Assembly: GCA_027858855.1 (NCBI GenBank) | Contig: JAQIBV010000049.1 | Span: 25,561 to 89,560 of the forward strand | DNA length: 64,000 nucleotides | From: Spirochaetota bacterium | GTDB taxonomy: Bacteria > Spirochaetota > UBA4802 > JAFGJZ01 | Direction of reading: 5' to 3' | Shown: positions 1 through 9,323 of the stretch, piece by piece | Position numbering within the stretch: the first letter of the stretch is position 1 | How the letters are laid out: the number at the start of each line of letters is the position of its first letter | Made by a program: the position numbers and the translations under genes | The notes under the pieces: generated by a model | The model's database searches: none | The model's input: the letters and a program-made list of their open reading frames with translations, nothing else | What the model was told of the DNA's origin: nothing

Positions 1-3
1 GAT

Positions 4-36
4 ATTATCTAACTATTATCTAACTATTATCTAACT
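4..36. repeat. Tandem repeat, three copies of an 11-bp unit
   Basis: The unit attatctaact occurs three times head to tail and then decays into ataacc. It lies just beyond the 3' end of the first gene and touches the window edge, so the array may continue outside. No function is evident. Confidence 0.8.
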
Positions 37-68
37 ATAACCTGCTTACTTTCTAAAGATACCTATCA

Positions 69-1451
69 TCAGTATCCACCCTCTACACCGACTTCCAAGG
101 CTGCTTCATGTTTTTCACGAGACGGCATAACTGCCTCAACAGTTATTTTCTGATATAGTGTCAATTCTTTGGAAAACCTCTGCTCAAACTTTGCACCAAT
201 AACGTGCGCTAAAGTGCTTATGCCAGAAAGTGGTGCGCCTTTAAACCAGTTACTGCTGTCGATTCCGAACATTCCCTGACCGTTTAAAGAGGAGTAGGGA
301 TCACTGTTATTCTCATTCTTCATGTAAATCCGTTCTGTTAACGAGAGATGTATCCTATGAAATGCCGATGGATTATTGTTAAATATTACACCGGCTGAAA
401 ACTCATAGGTTCCAGAGTAATCTGAAACAGGCCTCTCTCCGGTGTTGTCAAAAAAATAAAACTCATGCGTAGCAAATCCGAATTGAAGGTCATAACTTCT
501 TCTAAATGCTCGAACCCACTCTATCTCAAAAAGTGACACATCAAAATAGCGTTTAGAACCATAACCGGTATCATGAGGAATCAACCTGGGGTACCAGCGC
601 ATGTCCACACGATTCTTATCGTTTTCGTATCCATATATAATACCCAGCTTTACATCATGTAATAGCAGCTTTCTGTCAAAATGGTTGTTACCCCTGTAAT
701 GTGAAACAAGTAGACCTGCGCCGAAATAGTAGGCTTCGCCAATCGTATATACTTCAAGCCTCTCATTTAGTATTAATGTGTCTGCAAGAAGTGAACCAAA
801 ATAGGGGTTTCCGGCACGAGCCCTGACTCCCCAGCGGTTCCTGTGATTATACTCACCCCAGGCTTCGAAAGTAAGATCGAGAAAAGGCCCCGGATTATCA
901 ACATATCCGAAAGAGTAGTCATCGGTGTACAACCCTGCAAGCCCCGTTACCTGAGCACCGGCTGTAAAGATACGGCGTTCAAGCAGCTTAAAAGTTCGAT
1001 TAGGATCATCCAGAAGATACTGATCGCGACTATGCCTTTCACGATAAGCCTTTGTAAGCCACTCCGGAATTTTATCATTTGTTGGATCAAGCTGCATGCC
1101 TGTTTCACCGATTGTAACGGCCCTCTGATATTGACCCAGCTTATAACTGACAAAGCCTGCACGTTCGTACGAAACCACCTGTCGCGGATTTCTTTTTATT
1201 GCCTCCTCATAATTCAGGAGTGCATTTTTATAGTCTCGCTGCTGCTCATAACTCCAACCTATATTATGATACACAAGGGCCGCACCAATATCCGATTTGC
1301 TAATTCCTTTATCAAAGTCCTTAGCGGCCTCATCATAGTTTCCGCTCTTACTCTTATCTACACCCGAGCGGTTCAACTCATCGACAGTCTGCGCAAATAG
1401 AGAACCGTCAATCGAACATACCACTACGATTATCATTAACAACTTTTTCAT
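69..1451 (-). CDS. Exported TPR protein with C-terminal outer-membrane-like domain
   Basis: The 460-residue product begins with a Sec signal peptide (MKKLLMIIVVVC...FAQ). About three TPR-like units follow (residues 25-135: NYDEAAKDFDKG, YHNIGWSYEQQRDYKNAL, GQYQRAVTIGE). The remainder, from about residue 165, is rich in aromatic residues and alternating beta-strand patterns, suggesting an outer-membrane barrel or surface-associated beta domain. Its start overlaps the stop of the upstream paralogue by four bases (ATGA), so the two are translationally coupled. The pair shares the same plan: signal peptide, N/S-x-RGVD-K motif, TPR, beta domain. The function is unknown; a role in envelope assembly or a gliding/secretion complex is only a guess. 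Confidence 0.85.
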   Translation of the reverse strand: MKKLLMIIVVVCSIDGSLFAQTVDELNRSGVDKSKSGNYDEAAKDFDKGISKSDIGAALVYHNIGWSYEQQRDYKNALLNYEEAIKRNPRQVVSYERAGFVSYKLGQYQRAVTIGETGMQLDPTNDKIPEWLTKAYRERHSRDQYLLDDPNRTFKLLERRIFTAGAQVTGLAGLYTDDYSFGYVDNPGPFLDLTFEAWGEYNHRNRWGVRARAGNPYFGSLLADTLILNERLEVYTIGEAYYFGAGLLVSHYRGNNHFDRKLLLHDVKLGIIYGYENDKNRVDMRWYPRLIPHDTGYGSKRYFDVSLFEIEWVRAFRRSYDLQFGFATHEFYFFDNTGERPVSDYSGTYEFSAGVIFNNNPSAFHRIHLSLTERIYMKNENNSDPYSSLNGQGMFGIDSSNWFKGAPLSGISTLAHVIGAKFEQRFSKELTLYQKITVEAVMPSREKHEAALEVGVEGGY

Positions 1452-2890
1452 CGAATGTACCCCGCTCCAAAGCGGATCATAAACTCATGTCGTTCGCTCT
1501 CATAACCTGCAAGTTCAAAGATCAGTGATTGATATAAAAAGAAGTTTTCTGAAAACCTTTCATCAATTTGAAAGCTTAAAACAGTGTTTTTGACTGTTTG
1601 CCCCGAAAAAATAGAGCCACCATCACGATTTTTATCTATTCCCAGAAAACTTTGCCCGTTAAAAAATCCGTATGGCTCATCTACATCCGTTTTAACAATA
1701 TACTGGCGCAAAGCGGCCTCTGCTGTTAAGCGCAGATCGACACCGGGAAACAGACTGTAATTTGTAAAGGTTGCCCCTATTGCACCATCAAAATATCCGT
1801 AATAGTCAGAGACAGGATCATCATGATTAAACAGATAATAGTCATAACTAGAGACACGCACATAGTAGTTAAAATCTGGTTTAAACAGATAGGTGTACTT
1901 AAATTCGAACTGTGCTGTATCATAGCTGGTTCCTGACAGATAACTTAAGTCAAGAAGCAGCAACCTGGGGTAAAAAAGAAGATCCATAATATAGTCTTCA
2001 CCCTCATAATGCACAGTAGCTCCGAGTTTGTAATCATGCAGCAACTCATTTTTGTTTTGAAGCAGGTCGGACTGATAATGACTCAACAGAAGCCCGCCAC
2101 CTATAACAAGCCGGCCCATGTAATACAAACACTCAAGCCGCTCACTCTGAGATATCACATCGGGCAGACCGACTCCCGTATATGGATGTTCAAAGAGTCC
2201 ATAAAATCCTATCTTTTTAAAGGGGCGATAATAGGCCTGACCACGATAGGGAAAGTTAGCAACAATTCCCTCAACTTTTTCATAACCTATTTGGCTATCT
2301 GATTCAGGCTGGTAGAAAAAACGTAGATCAAAATCAAATGTACCATAAAAAGTTCCACGGAAAGGGTCTATTCGTTTATAAGGGCTGCTTCCCTGCCATA
2401 ACGGCTCCCGGTCGGCGACCAGCCCTTCATATGGTACAGCGTCAATTGTATCCACCTTTCTACGATAGGCATCATAAATCCAGGTCTTAACCTGTCTATT
2501 ATCGGGATCGACCTCCAGCGTCTTTTCTCCAAAATGCACAGCCTTACCATAGCGCCCCTGTTTATAATTCAGGTATCCAAGACGCTCAAACGATACCGCC
2601 TGACGGGGATTACGACGTGCGGCCTCTTCAAAAGCAACAAGGGCCTCTTCAATATTACCGCGTTTTTCAAGCATAACGCCCTTATTATGAAGAAGCTTGG
2701 CCGATTCCTGATTATATATAGAAGCAGCACGTGTGAAATCTTCACGTGCTTTCTCGTGTCGCCCATCCTTGCCCCGGTCGACTCCCCTTTTATTGAAGGA
2801 ATCGGTAGTCGTCTGAGCGGCAAGCATGCCTGTATACATCAGAAGTAGGATAATAACTGCTCTGTTAATAACAATTTTCACATTAATCAC
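1448..2890 (-). CDS. Exported TPR protein with C-terminal outer-membrane-like domain (paralogue)
   Basis: The 480-residue paralogue of the next gene has a signal peptide (VIILLLMYTGMLAAQ), the FNKRGVDRGKDGRHEKA segment, TPR units to about residue 135 and an aromatic-rich beta-strand C-terminal half (many YxYxF alternations). The start shown is a GTG. A second GTG three codons later gives a more typical signal-peptide start, and neither has a strong ribosome-binding site. It is first in a two-gene operon and couples by ATGA overlap to the following copy. The two genes look like a tandem duplication that has diverged well. The cellular role is not known. Confidence 0.82.
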   Translation of the reverse strand: MINVKIVINRAVIILLLMYTGMLAAQTTTDSFNKRGVDRGKDGRHEKAREDFTRAASIYNQESAKLLHNKGVMLEKRGNIEEALVAFEEAARRNPRQAVSFERLGYLNYKQGRYGKAVHFGEKTLEVDPDNRQVKTWIYDAYRRKVDTIDAVPYEGLVADREPLWQGSSPYKRIDPFRGTFYGTFDFDLRFFYQPESDSQIGYEKVEGIVANFPYRGQAYYRPFKKIGFYGLFEHPYTGVGLPDVISQSERLECLYYMGRLVIGGGLLLSHYQSDLLQNKNELLHDYKLGATVHYEGEDYIMDLLFYPRLLLLDLSYLSGTSYDTAQFEFKYTYLFKPDFNYYVRVSSYDYYLFNHDDPVSDYYGYFDGAIGATFTNYSLFPGVDLRLTAEAALRQYIVKTDVDEPYGFFNGQSFLGIDKNRDGGSIFSGQTVKNTVLSFQIDERFSENFFLYQSLIFELAGYESERHEFMIRFGAGYIR

Positions 2891-3241
2891 ATACTATACC
2901 AGAAGAGCACGTTAAACACACATTAGGCTGTTTTTAAAGTACTCAATATTCTATACCCACTATACAGAGTATCGACCCATATTCAGGATTGTTTTATAGA
3001 GAAAATTTAAAAACTCAATTTTAAAGCCATAGTTTAGACTCATAAGCGGTCTTTTCCATTTAAACTGTAAATCTATCTTCTAATTCAAACCTGTTAAGTA
3101 CTACGCTTCAATCATGAAGTTGGAATTGGTAATTACAAATTGCAAAATGCAAACTGGTAACAACTTTTCGATTGACACTAAATAGGTGAAAACAGCTAAT
3201 TAACAGAATCAACCCATGAAATCACAAATAAACCGGATTAT
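2891..3241. other. Divergent intergenic region
   Basis: This 351-bp AT-rich spacer separates the TPR pair (minus) from the bioB-like gene (plus). Apart from the promoter candidate listed separately, no ORF or RNA gene is visible. A run of similar words (tacaaattgcaaaatgcaaactgg, written here as cross-matching 8-mers) near 3133-3157 is low-complexity. Confidence 0.5.
3172..3200 (+). promoter_or_regulatory. Candidate sigma-70 promoter of the bioB-like gene
   Basis: A perfect TTGACA at 3172-3177 is followed by a 17-bp spacer and GCTAAT at 3195-3200 (four of six matches to TATAAT). Transcription would start near 3207, about 35 bases before the ATG. This is a pattern match only. Confidence 0.45.
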
Positions 3242-4084
3242 ATGAACTGTTCAGAAAAAACCGTAGAGATGTGTTCGATTGTAAATATACACTCTGGCAA
3301 CTGCCCGGAAAACTGCAGCTTTTGCACCCAATCGTCACATAACAGCTGTAAAATAGAAACCTATGAATCAATTGATATCACAGAATTGATTCGACATGCA
3401 AAAGCATTAGAATCCAAAGGTGTATCCCATTTATCATTAGTGGCCAGTGGTCGCGCCCCATCTGAAAAGATTCTGCAAAACGTTAAGCAGATAACAGAAC
3501 AACTTTTAAAAGAGACAAAACTGAAAATTTGCTGTTCACTGGGACTACTAACACGAGAAACCGCACTTTTTCTGAAATCAATTGGGATAAGCCGCTACCA
3601 CCATAATCTCGAGAGCAGTCCGGGCTTTTTTAGTTCTATATGCACTACTCACAACTTTACTGAACGGCTAGAAACTCTGGATTATGCTGCTGAAGCCAGC
3701 CTTGAAATATGCTCAGGTGGTATATTCAACCTGGGTGAAACAGAAGATGATCGAATAGAGATGATCGAAATAGCAGTAAAAAAAGGTGCAACCTCTGTAC
3801 CTTTTAATGTTCTTTCACCAGTAGAGGGGACACCTCTATACGGCAGACCCACAATGAATGAAAAAGGTCTATTACACACAATCGAGCGTATTTCACAAAA
3901 ATTTCCGAATGTTGTTATAAGGTTCGCAGGCGGACGCACTCAATATAGGCACTCCCTACTTGTTGACTCATTCAATCGTGGTGTTCGAGGCTTCATGATA
4001 GGCAACTATTTAACTACTAACGGCTTCACTATCGATGATGATATCGAATTAATTGGACGATACGGTTATACCATTATACCTTAA
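3242..4084 (+). CDS. bioB: Biotin synthase-like radical SAM protein (anaerobe-type BioB)
   Basis: The 280-residue product carries the radical-SAM motif CxxxCxxC (C21-PEN-C25-SF-C28) and clear BioB landmarks: YHHNLESSPGFF, ICSGGIFNLGET, VPFNVLSPVEGTPL and RFAGGR. BioB inserts sulfur into dethiobiotin to make biotin. By alignment to E. coli BioB, the cluster ligands C128, C188 and R260 correspond to residues near C97/98, C157 and R227, but the position of C97 is Ser65. An additional Cys (C11) precedes the radical-SAM loop. The short N-terminus, with no alternative upstream start before an in-frame TAA, and this Cys pattern resemble the BioB form known from strict anaerobes. No other biotin genes lie nearby. 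It could be a BioB homologue with another substrate. Confidence 0.8.
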   Translation: MNCSEKTVEMCSIVNIHSGNCPENCSFCTQSSHNSCKIETYESIDITELIRHAKALESKGVSHLSLVASGRAPSEKILQNVKQITEQLLKETKLKICCSLGLLTRETALFLKSIGISRYHHNLESSPGFFSSICTTHNFTERLETLDYAAEASLEICSGGIFNLGETEDDRIEMIEIAVKKGATSVPFNVLSPVEGTPLYGRPTMNEKGLLHTIERISQKFPNVVIRFAGGRTQYRHSLLVDSFNRGVRGFMIGNYLTTNGFTIDDDIELIGRYGYTIIP

Positions 4085-4262
4085 AATGAAGATAATCTGA
4101 TAGCCAGCTGTTTAGAATAAAAAGTACTCTATTCTTCAAAAACCGAACTTTTGAAACCACGCCCGCTTATGATCCTCTCGAATACGATGGGGAATTTAAT
4201 AATTGAGCGTCTTTTAAAATGTGGTTTTTGAAGAGAACTACTATTCACCAATTGAGGTTAAT

Positions 4263-6704
4263 ATGTTTATTAAAAACTATGACAAAGTAGCTATGATAGA
4301 AAACGGAGAGGAGATCTCATATTCGGATCTTTTAAGGGCTGTTGACAACTACTCCAGCTATTACAAAAAAATTAAGCCGGGTGCTCGTATTGCAATTGTT
4401 GCAGAGAACCGTTCTGAGTGGTTTTACGCCTTTTTAGCATGCTGGAGAATACAGGCAACACCTGTACCAATCGATGCACTTTCTACCGAAGAGGAGATAG
4501 CATATATCCTTCAGGACTGCAAACCCGAATACATTGTCTTTACCGAAACGACCAAAGATATCTGCCGTAAGTCTCTAAAAAAAGTAAAGAAAAAGATAAA
4601 ACCCATTAATATCGACACCATTCGTTTTAATCCCGACAAATATGATCCCGAACCACTTCCTGAACTGAATGCCAATGACACAGCAGTAATTATCTATACT
4701 TCAGGGACAACCGGAAACCCGAAAGGAGTCATGCTCAGCTATGACAACATCATGGCAAACATAGAATCTGTAAGCTGCAAAGAGTCACTCTTTTACACCG
4801 CCGAAACCAGAATAATTGTACTCTTACCACTTCACCACTCGTTTCCGCTGATGGGTTGCTTTCTGGCTCCCCTTCATGTTGGCGGCACCTGCATATTCTG
4901 CCCATCATTAACCGGTGAAGACATTATGGCAACCCTTCAAAATTATGGCATAACACTCTTTCTGGGCGTTCCACGGCTTTATGACATGATTATTAAAGCA
5001 ATTCGAAACAAGATAAACGCAAGCGGAGCATCAAAGGCTGTTTTTAAAATCGCAGGCTTAATCGGCTCTAAAAAACTATCAAGAGTTGTTTTCAAATCAG
5101 TTCAGAATAAATTCGGAGGACATATAGAAGGGCTTATTTCCGGAGGAGCCGCTCTGGATTATCATACTGCCCGTGACTTCTCGACTCTGGGTTTTGATGT
5201 TATGGAGGGCTATGGAATGACCGAAACCGCCCCAATGATATCGTGTCCACGACCGGGAAAAGTTAAAGTCGGTAACGTCGGTTTGCCAATAACAAACACT
5301 GAAGTTAAAATTATCGAAAATGAGGTCTGTTGTCGCGGTCGCAATGTTATGAAAGGCTATTATAACCGCCCCGAAGAGACAACTCAGGTTATCCGTGATG
5401 GCTGGTTACACACAGGAGACAAAGGGTTTTTTGATCGCAAAGGATACCTGCACATTAACGGACGCATAAAAGAGATTATTATTCTCTCTAACGGGAAGAA
5501 CGTTAATCCTGTCGAAATTGAACAAAAGCTGGAAAAGAATAGTGACATTATTAAAGAAGCTGCCGTCATAGATGACAGTGATTTGTTGACAGCCGTAATA
5601 AACCCAGACAGCGAGTTTCTACAAAAACAGGGCATCCTGAATATTGAAGAATATATCAAACAGGAAGTTATCGACCCTTATAACAGGTCAGCATCACCCT
5701 ACAAGCGGATAAAAAAGATTATTTTGACATCTACAGATTTTCCGCGAACACGCCTTGGCAAAATACAACGCTTCAAACTTGAACGAACCACGGCTCCTGT
5801 TAAAGCCAGCAAAGAGAAGAGCAAATCATCTACGAAAGAGTCTACAATATTGATGGATTATATTCTGCGCGAAACAGGAAGAAAAGTAAAAGTTACCGAT
5901 CATATAGAGATTGATGTAGGGCTGGACTCACTCGACAAGTTATCACTACTGACATTTATTCAGGCTCACTTCAACATGGACGCAAACGAAGAGTTGCTCT
6001 CAAAATATCCAACCATTCAGGCAATTGCGGACTACATCAGTAAAAATCGAGGCAGTGGAGTTGTCGAAGTTGAATCTTCAGATCCCGGCGAGCTTCCCAA
6101 AAGTCGCTTTCCGCATATTACTCTGCGCAACCTGATGTGTTTGCCCCTGCGCATGCTTTCCAGAATCACAATTACCGGTCAGGAAAACATTCCGGTTGCA
6201 CCCTACATAATGTGCGCGAACCATCAAAGCGCGTTTGACTGGCTCTTTATAGCTCACTCCATGCACAAGTCCATTTTACGTAAAAGCTATATTTTTGCTA
6301 AAACCAAACACTTTAAGAGCCGGTTACGGAAAGGTCTGGCAGCACGTTCCAATATTATTCTGCTGGATATAAATAAAGATCTGAATACTTCAATCGAACA
6401 GATGCAAAATGTTCTGCAAAAGGGAAGCAATCTTGTTCTGTTTCCGGAGGGTACGCGCAGCAAAGACGGATCGCTTCTTGAGTTCAAAAAAACATTCGCA
6501 CTGCTCGCTAAAGAAATAAATGTACCGGTTCTGCCAATTGCTATCGACGGCGCACGTCATGTATTACCTAAATCGGCTCTGTTCATCAGACCATTTAAAA
6601 AAGTGGGCATTCACTATCTTCCACCGGTTTATCCATCAGGCAAAACCGTCGAAGAGATTGTCGCGCTTACTCAATCGAGTATTGATGACTCACTGAAAAA
6701 GTAG
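4263..6704 (+). CDS. Acyl-activating enzyme / acyl carrier / acyltransferase fusion (Aas-like)
   Basis: Three domains lie in one chain of about 813 residues. First is an AMP-dependent acyl-CoA/acyl-ACP synthetase (YTSGTTGNPKGVML; GYGMTETAP; LHTGDKGFFD; the core lysine region in TRLGKIQRF). Next is a phosphopantetheine carrier domain with GLDSLDKL. Last is a PlsC-type lysophospholipid acyltransferase (HQSAFDW = HX4D; FPEGTRSKDG). The likely role is activation of fatty acids and their transfer through a built-in carrier to lysophospholipids. An upstream in-frame GTG at 4221 would add 14 residues. I chose the ATG at 4263 because GAGG at 4254-4257 sits five bases before it. It is followed 13 bases later by the flavoprotein gene, probably in the same transcript. 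Confidence 0.88.
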   Translation: MFIKNYDKVAMIENGEEISYSDLLRAVDNYSSYYKKIKPGARIAIVAENRSEWFYAFLACWRIQATPVPIDALSTEEEIAYILQDCKPEYIVFTETTKDICRKSLKKVKKKIKPINIDTIRFNPDKYDPEPLPELNANDTAVIIYTSGTTGNPKGVMLSYDNIMANIESVSCKESLFYTAETRIIVLLPLHHSFPLMGCFLAPLHVGGTCIFCPSLTGEDIMATLQNYGITLFLGVPRLYDMIIKAIRNKINASGASKAVFKIAGLIGSKKLSRVVFKSVQNKFGGHIEGLISGGAALDYHTARDFSTLGFDVMEGYGMTETAPMISCPRPGKVKVGNVGLPITNTEVKIIENEVCCRGRNVMKGYYNRPEETTQVIRDGWLHTGDKGFFDRKGYLHINGRIKEIIILSNGKNVNPVEIEQKLEKNSDIIKEAAVIDDSDLLTAVINPDSEFLQKQGILNIEEYIKQEVIDPYNRSASPYKRIKKIILTSTDFPRTRLGKIQRFKLERTTAPVKASKEKSKSSTKESTILMDYILRETGRKVKVTDHIEIDVGLDSLDKLSLLTFIQAHFNMDANEELLSKYPTIQAIADYISKNRGSGVVEVESSDPGELPKSRFPHITLRNLMCLPLRMLSRITITGQENIPVAPYIMCANHQSAFDWLFIAHSMHKSILRKSYIFAKTKHFKSRLRKGLAARSNIILLDINKDLNTSIEQMQNVLQKGSNLVLFPEGTRSKDGSLLEFKKTFALLAKEINVPVLPIAIDGARHVLPKSALFIRPFKKVGIHYLPPVYPSGKTVEEIVALTQSSIDDSLKK

Positions 6705-6717
6705 TCGAATAACAATT

Positions 6718-7983
6718 TTGGTGAAAGACAATCTCGTTACAGTCATTGGAGGAGGCCCCGCAGGTCTGTTTTGTGCGGGGCAGATCGCCCGAAGAAGTCC
6801 GGACACCCAAGTAGTTTTACTGGAAAAGATGAAAGCTCCGGGTCGCAAACTGCTTATAACCGGTGCCGGAGAGTGCAACCTGACCAATAGCGCCCCTATA
6901 GAAGAATTTGTCACAGCCTATGGAGGTAATGGTCGCTTTCTTAAGCATGCTCTCTACAGTTTCCCCCCTGAAAAACTGCTGCAATTTTTTTCAGACCGGG
7001 GGCTCACCTTCTACACAGACCCAAACGGGAAATACTTCCCGGAAACAGGGCGCGCACAGGGCATACTGCGTGCCCTTACAGATTTCTGTGATGAAGGCGG
7101 AGTTTCTGTTCATACATCAGAAGCTGTTCACTCAGTTGAAAGAAACGACAACTTTTTTACAATTAGCACAGACAAGCAGAATTATACAACCAGGCATGTT
7201 GTACTTGCAACTGGTGGTAAAAGTTACCCGGCAACCGGATCAAGCGGCGACGGCTACCTGATTGCCGAGTCGTTAGGACACTTGATTATTCAACCTACCG
7301 AAGCACTCAGCCCCCTGATAATTAGTGGTTTTCCTTTTAAAAATTGCGCTGGTGTCTCTTTTAAAGATATTGTACTGTCGGTTAAGAAAAGTGGTTCCAG
7401 GTTAAAGGCTAAAGAAAAGGGTGATCTTTTAATTACGCATAACGGATTATCCGGGCCAGCCGCCCTGCATCTTTCGCGTGTTATTGAGAAGGAAGATGTA
7501 GTTTCAATTGACCTTCTTCCTATGCGAATGCAAAATGAAGACGAGACATTACAGAAAATAGACTCCCTTATTCGAAGAAACCCTCAGAAAATGGTTAAGC
7601 ACTGTCTTAGCGAGCTTGTTGACGGAACAAGATTTTTTCAGGTTCTGCTAAAAGAACTTAATATCCCCCCCGAACAGACCGGACAATCTATGTCGATTAA
7701 AAATCAGAAAAAACTTTCTCATAGTTTACACAATCTTGAATTTGAAGTCAGCGAAAAGGGTTCGTATGACAGCGCTATGGTTACCGCGGGTGGCATAAAT
7801 CTGCGTGAGATAGAAAGCCGCAACTTTGAGTCGAAGCTGGTTAAAAACCTCTATTGTATTGGCGAGACGATTGATATTGACGGCAACAGCGGCGGTTATA
7901 ACCTGCAAGCAGCATTTTCGACTGCATTTTGCGCAGCCCAGGCAATAGTCAAGAAAATAGGTGAACACCCAAAACCTGATTAA
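6718..7983 (+). CDS. HI0933/YhiN-family FAD-dependent oxidoreductase
   Basis: The 421-residue product has an N-terminal dinucleotide-binding fold (VIGGGPAGLFCA), the family signature GRKLLITGAGECNLTN, then GKYFPETGRAQGIL, ATGGKSYPATGSSGDGY, AMVTAGGINLREIE and a C-terminal GETIDIDGNSGGYNLQ closing the FAD site. These are the conserved blocks of the HI0933-like family, which is of unknown substrate. Translation probably starts at TTG 6718 or the adjacent GTG 6721. No convincing ribosome-binding site is present, so it may depend on coupling to the upstream gene that ends 13 bases before. Confidence 0.88.
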   Translation: MVKDNLVTVIGGGPAGLFCAGQIARRSPDTQVVLLEKMKAPGRKLLITGAGECNLTNSAPIEEFVTAYGGNGRFLKHALYSFPPEKLLQFFSDRGLTFYTDPNGKYFPETGRAQGILRALTDFCDEGGVSVHTSEAVHSVERNDNFFTISTDKQNYTTRHVVLATGGKSYPATGSSGDGYLIAESLGHLIIQPTEALSPLIISGFPFKNCAGVSFKDIVLSVKKSGSRLKAKEKGDLLITHNGLSGPAALHLSRVIEKEDVVSIDLLPMRMQNEDETLQKIDSLIRRNPQKMVKHCLSELVDGTRFFQVLLKELNIPPEQTGQSMSIKNQKKLSHSLHNLEFEVSEKGSYDSAMVTAGGINLREIESRNFESKLVKNLYCIGETIDIDGNSGGYNLQAAFSTAFCAAQAIVKKIGEHPKPD

Positions 7984-8082
7984 AGGTGATTAAATCCGAG
8001 TATTAATTGTGATAATATATTTTTCTAAAAGTGCCCTTATGAGGATTAATTCATAAATATATAATTCTCAGGATTTACCGTG

Positions 8083-9108
8083 CTACATATCATAAAAGTA
8101 GTCACTGTCGGTCAGCTCTTCTATGGGGTCGGGTTCTGGGGTATAGTGTGGTTCACCAGATTTAATCAGATGGAGCTGCTGAACAAGCTCATCGGTCTCT
8201 TGCATCCAGTAATCGTCAGTTCCAAAATGGGGAAAAGCCATTGGAAAAACAGGATCCTTCCACCGTTTAGCTATCCATCCAGCATAGCGGATGAAGCGTA
8301 ATGCACGTAAGGGTTCTATCAGCTTTAACCAGGATCGGTTAAAAGGTCGAAAGGTCTGATAAGCCTCAAGTAGCAACTCACGGTGCCTTTCACCTTCACG
8401 ATCATTACCGGGATAGAGCATCCAGATATCCTGAACTGCCGGACCACTGCAGAAATCGTCAAAATCAAAAATGAACCAGCCGTCGCTGCCTTTAAGCAGG
8501 TTTCCAGGATGGCAATCCGCATGGATACGATGGAAAGGAACTCCCTCACTGTAGGACTGATACAACTGAGCCACTTCGCGCACCGACTTCTCAAAACGGT
8601 CACGGCACTGCGAAGGCAAAAAATCATTTTGCAGAAGATAAGCGAGTGAATTTAATGCATATTCGGTGGATGTAAGCTCATGACGAGCCTGAATAGGTTT
8701 TACCGCACCAACATTGTGAATACGCGCAAGCAGCCTTCCGATCACCTGAATGTCTGTATCGGAAAGATCGTGAGCAGAACGACCACCGGTACGAGGCCAT
8801 ATTGCATAAAAGATGCCATTTATTGAGTGAAGAGTGTCGCCGTCAGGGAAAGTCATGGGAGCGCACACAGGAATTTCGGCTTCATTAAGCTCAAGCAGAA
8901 AAGAGTGCTCTTCACGGATCTGCTCTTCGCTCCACCGCCCGGGGCGATAAAACTTGGAGACGATGTGAGAGCCATCTTCCAGCTTGAGGTCATAAACCCG
9001 ATTCTCATAGCTATTGAGGGCCATTATGTGCCCTGTCGGTTTGAATCCCCCCTTTTCAATAGCAGTGAAAACCGGTTCGGGAGTTAATTCATAAAAATAA
9101 TCACCCAT
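8083..9108 (-). CDS. srkA: Stress response kinase A-like protein kinase
   Basis: The product of about 341 residues is close in length to E. coli SrkA (YihE). It has an aminoglycoside-phosphotransferase-like kinase fold: N-lobe ENRVYDLKLEDG and HIVSKFYRPGRWS, catalytic loop HADCHPGNLL, and metal-binding FDFDDF followed by GPAVQDIWML. SrkA family kinases are cytoplasmic Ser/Thr kinases implicated in stress survival. The ATG at 9108 is preferred over the preceding TTG. It stands alone, convergent with the flavoprotein gene and divergent from the lipoprotein cluster. Confidence 0.88.
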   Translation of the reverse strand: MGDYFYELTPEPVFTAIEKGGFKPTGHIMALNSYENRVYDLKLEDGSHIVSKFYRPGRWSEEQIREEHSFLLELNEAEIPVCAPMTFPDGDTLHSINGIFYAIWPRTGGRSAHDLSDTDIQVIGRLLARIHNVGAVKPIQARHELTSTEYALNSLAYLLQNDFLPSQCRDRFEKSVREVAQLYQSYSEGVPFHRIHADCHPGNLLKGSDGWFIFDFDDFCSGPAVQDIWMLYPGNDREGERHRELLLEAYQTFRPFNRSWLKLIEPLRALRFIRYAGWIAKRWKDPVFPMAFPHFGTDDYWMQETDELVQQLHLIKSGEPHYTPEPDPIEELTDSDYFYDM

Positions 9109-9310
9109 CAATCAACTATAATGTTTGCCGCGCTGGTGGCAATGACTTTTCATTATTTAGTCAAACTTTTCATTATAGTTGAGCACTAATCAGTAAATTT
9201 TAACGGCTGGTTTTTTATCCTGAATATATTACTGGTTGTACTAATGAAATTTAAAAAGTCCTTTATTTTTAACTTGCGATAAAAAAATAGTTTGTCATTA
9301 TGCATTTTTA

Positions 9311-9320
9311 GGGGGGGGGG
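9311..9320 (+). repeat. G10 homopolymer acting as ribosome-binding site region
   Basis: Ten consecutive G residues end three bases before the ATG of the lipoprotein gene at 9324 and are the only Shine-Dalgarno-like sequence there. A tract of this length is prone to slippage, so its length could tune spacing and translation. Assembly error is an alternative. Confidence 0.7.
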
Positions 9321-9323
9321 TTT

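Noticed and set aside
843..1400. 185-codon plus-strand frame antisense to the first TPR gene
   Set aside because: It is a shadow of the minus-strand gene, which has the signal peptide, TPR pattern and coupled start.
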